Positions 61,951 through 64,000 of a stretch of DNA of 64,000 nt are shown here, one piece after another; the first letter of the stretch is position 1; each line of letters starts with the position of its first letter. The stretch is taken from assembly GCA_017453065.1 (NCBI GenBank), contig JAFTKW010000015.1, forward strand, positions 411,054 through 475,053. The letters run 5' to 3'. Below the pieces are notes generated by a model. The model saw only the letters and a program-made list of their open reading frames with translations, ran no database searches and was not told the origin of the DNA. The stretch comes from Lachnospiraceae bacterium (GTDB lineage: Bacteria > Bacillota > Clostridia > Lachnospirales > Lachnospiraceae). The translations under genes were made by a program, and so were the position numbers.

Positions 61951-62026
61951 ATATATTTGGTGCTTTGTTTCCCATAAAGTGGTAATACATATGAGGATAT
62001 ATTTGTATTTATAATGCGACAGACGG

Positions 62027-62062
62027 GCGCAGATAGAAAGAAACTTCTATCTGCGCTTTTTC
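62027..62062 (+). terminator. Rho-independent terminator after argC
   Basis: GCGCAGATAGAA (62027-62038) pairs with TTCTATCTGCGC (62045-62056), then TTTTT. Confidence 0.88.
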
Positions 62063-62132
62063 TATTCTTATATTTCCCCATTTGTTGTAAAACGCTGGAA
62101 AATGTATATTGATACACAGGATATCCTTGAAA

Positions 62133-62215
62133 ATGCATAAAAACATACAAAAAGATGAATAAAAAGTGAGAAAATGACTGCAAGATGAATAAAATTTAAA
62201 AAATGTGCATAAAAA
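62133..62215. promoter_or_regulatory. Cluster of four ARG-box-like half sites
   Basis: ATGCATAAAAA (62133-62143), ATGAATAAAAA (62155-62165), ATGAATAAAAT (62185-62195) and GTGCATAAAAA (62205-62215) all fit the ArgR half-site pattern and point the same way. They lie upstream of the GNAT-argJ pair. A weak promoter, GTGGAC (62227-62232) and TATTAT (62250-62255) with 17-base spacing, follows. Confidence 0.6.
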
Positions 62216-62319
62216 TTAAAAAAGTAGTGGACTTTTTTGCAAAAAGTGGTATTATCTTAAATTAAGAAGTTAAAATGGAAGCAGGAACTTCCTTTTACAA
62301 AGGATATGGAGCTTAGTTT

Positions 62320-62778
62320 ATGGCGCAACAGTTTGAAATTAGAGCGATGACAATTGAAGATTATGAAGGTGTATTTGCCTTGTGGAATACCATCAAGGGC
62401 TTTGGCCTTCGAAGTATTGATGATTCTAGGGAAGGTGTGGAGAGATTTTTAAACCGCAACCCAGGCATCAGTGTTGTAGCGGTGGCAGACGGACAGATCG
62501 TTGGTAGCATCTTGAGTGGCCACGACGGCAGAAGGGGCTGTATGTATCATGTGTGCGTGAGAGAGGATTACCGTATGCACGGCATTGGCAAGAGCATGGT
62601 GGTGCATTGCATGGAAGCTCTCAAGGCAGAGCAGATCAGCAAGGTTTCTCTCATTGCATTTACCAAGAACGATGTGGGCAACAAATTCTGGAACCGCATT
62701 GGTTGGACCAAAAGACTTGATCTAAATTATTATGATTTCACATTAAATGAGGAAAATATTACAGCGTTTATCCAATAA
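62320..62778 (+). CDS. GNAT family N-acetyltransferase
   Basis: A 152-residue acetyltransferase of the GNAT superfamily. The acetyl-CoA-binding motif is VCVREDYRMHGIGKSMVVH (Q/RxxGxG/A class), followed by FTKNDVGNKFWNRIGW, typical of YpeA-type GNATs. GGAG lies 8 bases before the ATG. It is 67 bases before argJ and downstream of the ARG-like cluster, so it may belong to the arginine operon. Its acceptor is unknown; acetylation of an amino acid or protein is possible. Confidence 0.88.
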   Translation: MAQQFEIRAMTIEDYEGVFALWNTIKGFGLRSIDDSREGVERFLNRNPGISVVAVADGQIVGSILSGHDGRRGCMYHVCVREDYRMHGIGKSMVVHCMEALKAEQISKVSLIAFTKNDVGNKFWNRIGWTKRLDLNYYDFTLNEENITAFIQ

Positions 62779-62845
62779 AAGTGTGGAGAATATCAAATGC
62801 GCATGTGCAGACATTTCGCATCGAGAGGATAGGGAGGAAAATATT

Positions 62846-64000
62846 ATGGAATTGATTCAGGGCGGTGTAACCGCGGCCAAGGGTTTTGAGGCAGCAGGTG
62901 TAGAAGCAGGAATAAAATATCAGAATAGAAAAGATATGGCGTTGGTTTATAGTCAGGTGCCTTGTCAGGTAGCAGGAACCTTTACGACAAATGTGGTAAA
63001 GGCTGCTCCAGTACTTTGGGATAAGCACTTGGTAGAGACAGCGCCTTTTGTACAGGCGGTAGTTGTAAACTCTGGTATCGCCAATGCTTGCACAGGCAAG
63101 GAAGGCTATGAATGCTGTGAGGAAACAGCAAAGAAGACAGGTGAGATTCTAGGTGTGCCAACCAACGCAGTATTAGTGGCGTCTACAGGAGTTATCGGTA
63201 TGCAGCTTCCTGTGGACAAATTAGTTGCAGGCGTGGAAAAACTTGCAGCAAGTAAAGAGGCTACTTTGGATGCAGGTACTTTGGCCGCTGAAGCGATTAT
63301 GACAACAGACACTGTTTCTAAGCAGGTGGCAGTATCCTTCCAGGCTGGTGGCAAGACAGTGACCATCGGTGGTATGTGTAAGGGCTCTGGAATGATTCAT
63401 CCAAATATGTGTACTATGCTTGCTTTCATGACTACAGACCTTAAGATTTCGAAGGCACTTCTTCAGAAGGCAGTTAGTGAGAGCATTGATGATACATTCA
63501 ACATGGTTTCTGTAGATGGAGACACTTCCACCAACGATACCTTCCTTCTTTTGGCGAATGGAATGGCGGGCAATGAGGAAATCACAGAGGAAAATGAAGA
63601 CTATCAGGCATTCAAGGATGCGTTGATGTATGTGAATACATATTTATCCAAAAAGATGGCAGGCGACGGCGAAGGCGCGACAGCCCTGTTCGAGACAAAG
63701 GTTGTAGGTGCTGCATCCAAGGTAGATGCCAAGACGTTGGCAAAGGCTGTTATTTGCTCTAGCTTGACCAAGGCTGCAATCTTCGGCCATGATGCAAACT
63801 GGGGACGTATCTTGTGTGCGCTTGGCTATTCAGGAGCACAGTTTGATCCAGACAAAGTGGAACTCTTCTTCCAGGGCGGTGGCAAGCAGATTCAGATTTA
63901 TGGCGGCGGCAAAGCGGTTGATTACAGCGAAGAGGAAGCAACCCAGATTCTTTCCGAAAAAGAAGTGACTGTACTGATAGATATGCATTCAGGCGATGGC
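62846..64000 (+). CDS. argJ: Bifunctional glutamate N-acetyltransferase/amino-acid acetyltransferase (3' cut by window)
   Basis: The frame is open for 385 codons to the window end, about 20 short of the usual ArgJ. ArgJ moves the acetyl group from N-acetylornithine to glutamate and is made as a precursor that cleaves itself. The words GGVTAAKGFEAAGVEAGIK, VNSGIANACTG, GVIGMQLP and KGSGMIHPNM are diagnostic. The cleavage site is normally Ala-Thr (ATML); here Cys189-Thr190 (MCTML). AGGGAGGA precedes the start. It follows the GNAT gene and ARG-like sites. Confidence 0.95.
   Translation, partial: MELIQGGVTAAKGFEAAGVEAGIKYQNRKDMALVYSQVPCQVAGTFTTNVVKAAPVLWDKHLVETAPFVQAVVVNSGIANACTGKEGYECCEETAKKTGEILGVPTNAVLVASTGVIGMQLPVDKLVAGVEKLAASKEATLDAGTLAAEAIMTTDTVSKQVAVSFQAGGKTVTIGGMCKGSGMIHPNMCTMLAFMTTDLKISKALLQKAVSESIDDTFNMVSVDGDTSTNDTFLLLANGMAGNEEITEENEDYQAFKDALMYVNTYLSKKMAGDGEGATALFETKVVGAASKVDAKTLAKAVICSSLTKAAIFGHDANWGRILCALGYSGAQFDPDKVELFFQGGGKQIQIYGGGKAVDYSEEEATQILSEKEVTVLIDMHSGDG

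Overview
The window looks like a chromosomal segment of a spore-forming, plant-polysaccharide-degrading member of the Clostridia, most likely a Lachnospiraceae. This is inferred from the gene families together: spoIIA and spoVA sporulation genes, T-box leaders, a giant pectin-degrading surface protein, cytoplasmic mannan hydrolases, a DUF1846 protein and a CofE-like ligase. Base composition is moderate, about 40-45% GC by eye, with AT-richer stretches around 15.8-18.7 kb and 23.4-25.5 kb. No rRNA, tRNA, CRISPR array, insertion sequence or prophage was recognised.

Layout, 0-15.8 kb: the end of an ABC exporter; a zinc-ribbon membrane protein; an XRE-TPR regulator with a second ABC exporter; a T-box leader and valS; folC; a zinc-ribbon/TPR membrane protein; the forespore operon spoIIAA-spoIIAB-sigF; a membrane-anchored GH25 muramidase; a thioesterase on the minus strand; then spoVAA-spoVAB-spoVAC. 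The last group has a good sigma-G/F-like promoter. 15.8-19.5 kb: an AbiE type toxin-antitoxin pair with palindromes around its promoter, an unusual fusion of an XRE DNA-binding domain to a glycerol-3-phosphate-dehydrogenase-like protein, and an E2-like acyltransferase that lacks its catalytic His. 19.8-25.5 kb: beta-mannosidase and GH26 mannanase, then two small modules each made of a membrane protein and an XRE regulator. 25.6-34.3 kb: DUF1846 protein, CofE-like ligase, a Trp-type T-box with a trpB2-type synthase, carB without carA, and a GlsB/YeaQ-type membrane protein.

34.4-50.3 kb: an HD-GYP phosphodiesterase with a CBM2-like outer domain followed by a chemoreceptor; TrmO; an RsmF-like methyltransferase with a transglutaminase-like secreted protein; and a 2752-residue surface protein that combines a pectin methylesterase and a pectate lyase behind two cre-like sites. 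50.4-64 kb: spoVAD (perfect sigma-G-like promoter), RidA, a shikimate-kinase-like protein, an EamA transporter, spoVAE, an LTA-synthase-like sulfatase, DUF5721, DegV, a LytTR response regulator, DUF1294 and argG on the minus strand, and on the plus strand argC, a GNAT and argJ (cut by the window end) among several ARG-box-like sites.

Three themes tie the region together. (1) Sporulation: the spoIIA-to-spoVA order known from Bacillus is kept, but spoVAD and spoVAE lie 35-38 kb from spoVAC. (2) Carbohydrate use and sensing: pectin is attacked at the surface, mannan oligosaccharides in the cytoplasm, and a carbohydrate-sensing c-di-GMP/chemotaxis pair lies between them. (3) Amino-acid control: T-boxes for Val and Trp, and ArgR-like sites for arginine. 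A small repeat found just after three terminators, a GC-rich multi-hairpin leader before valS and a 141-bp inverted-repeat element are structures that the genes do not explain.
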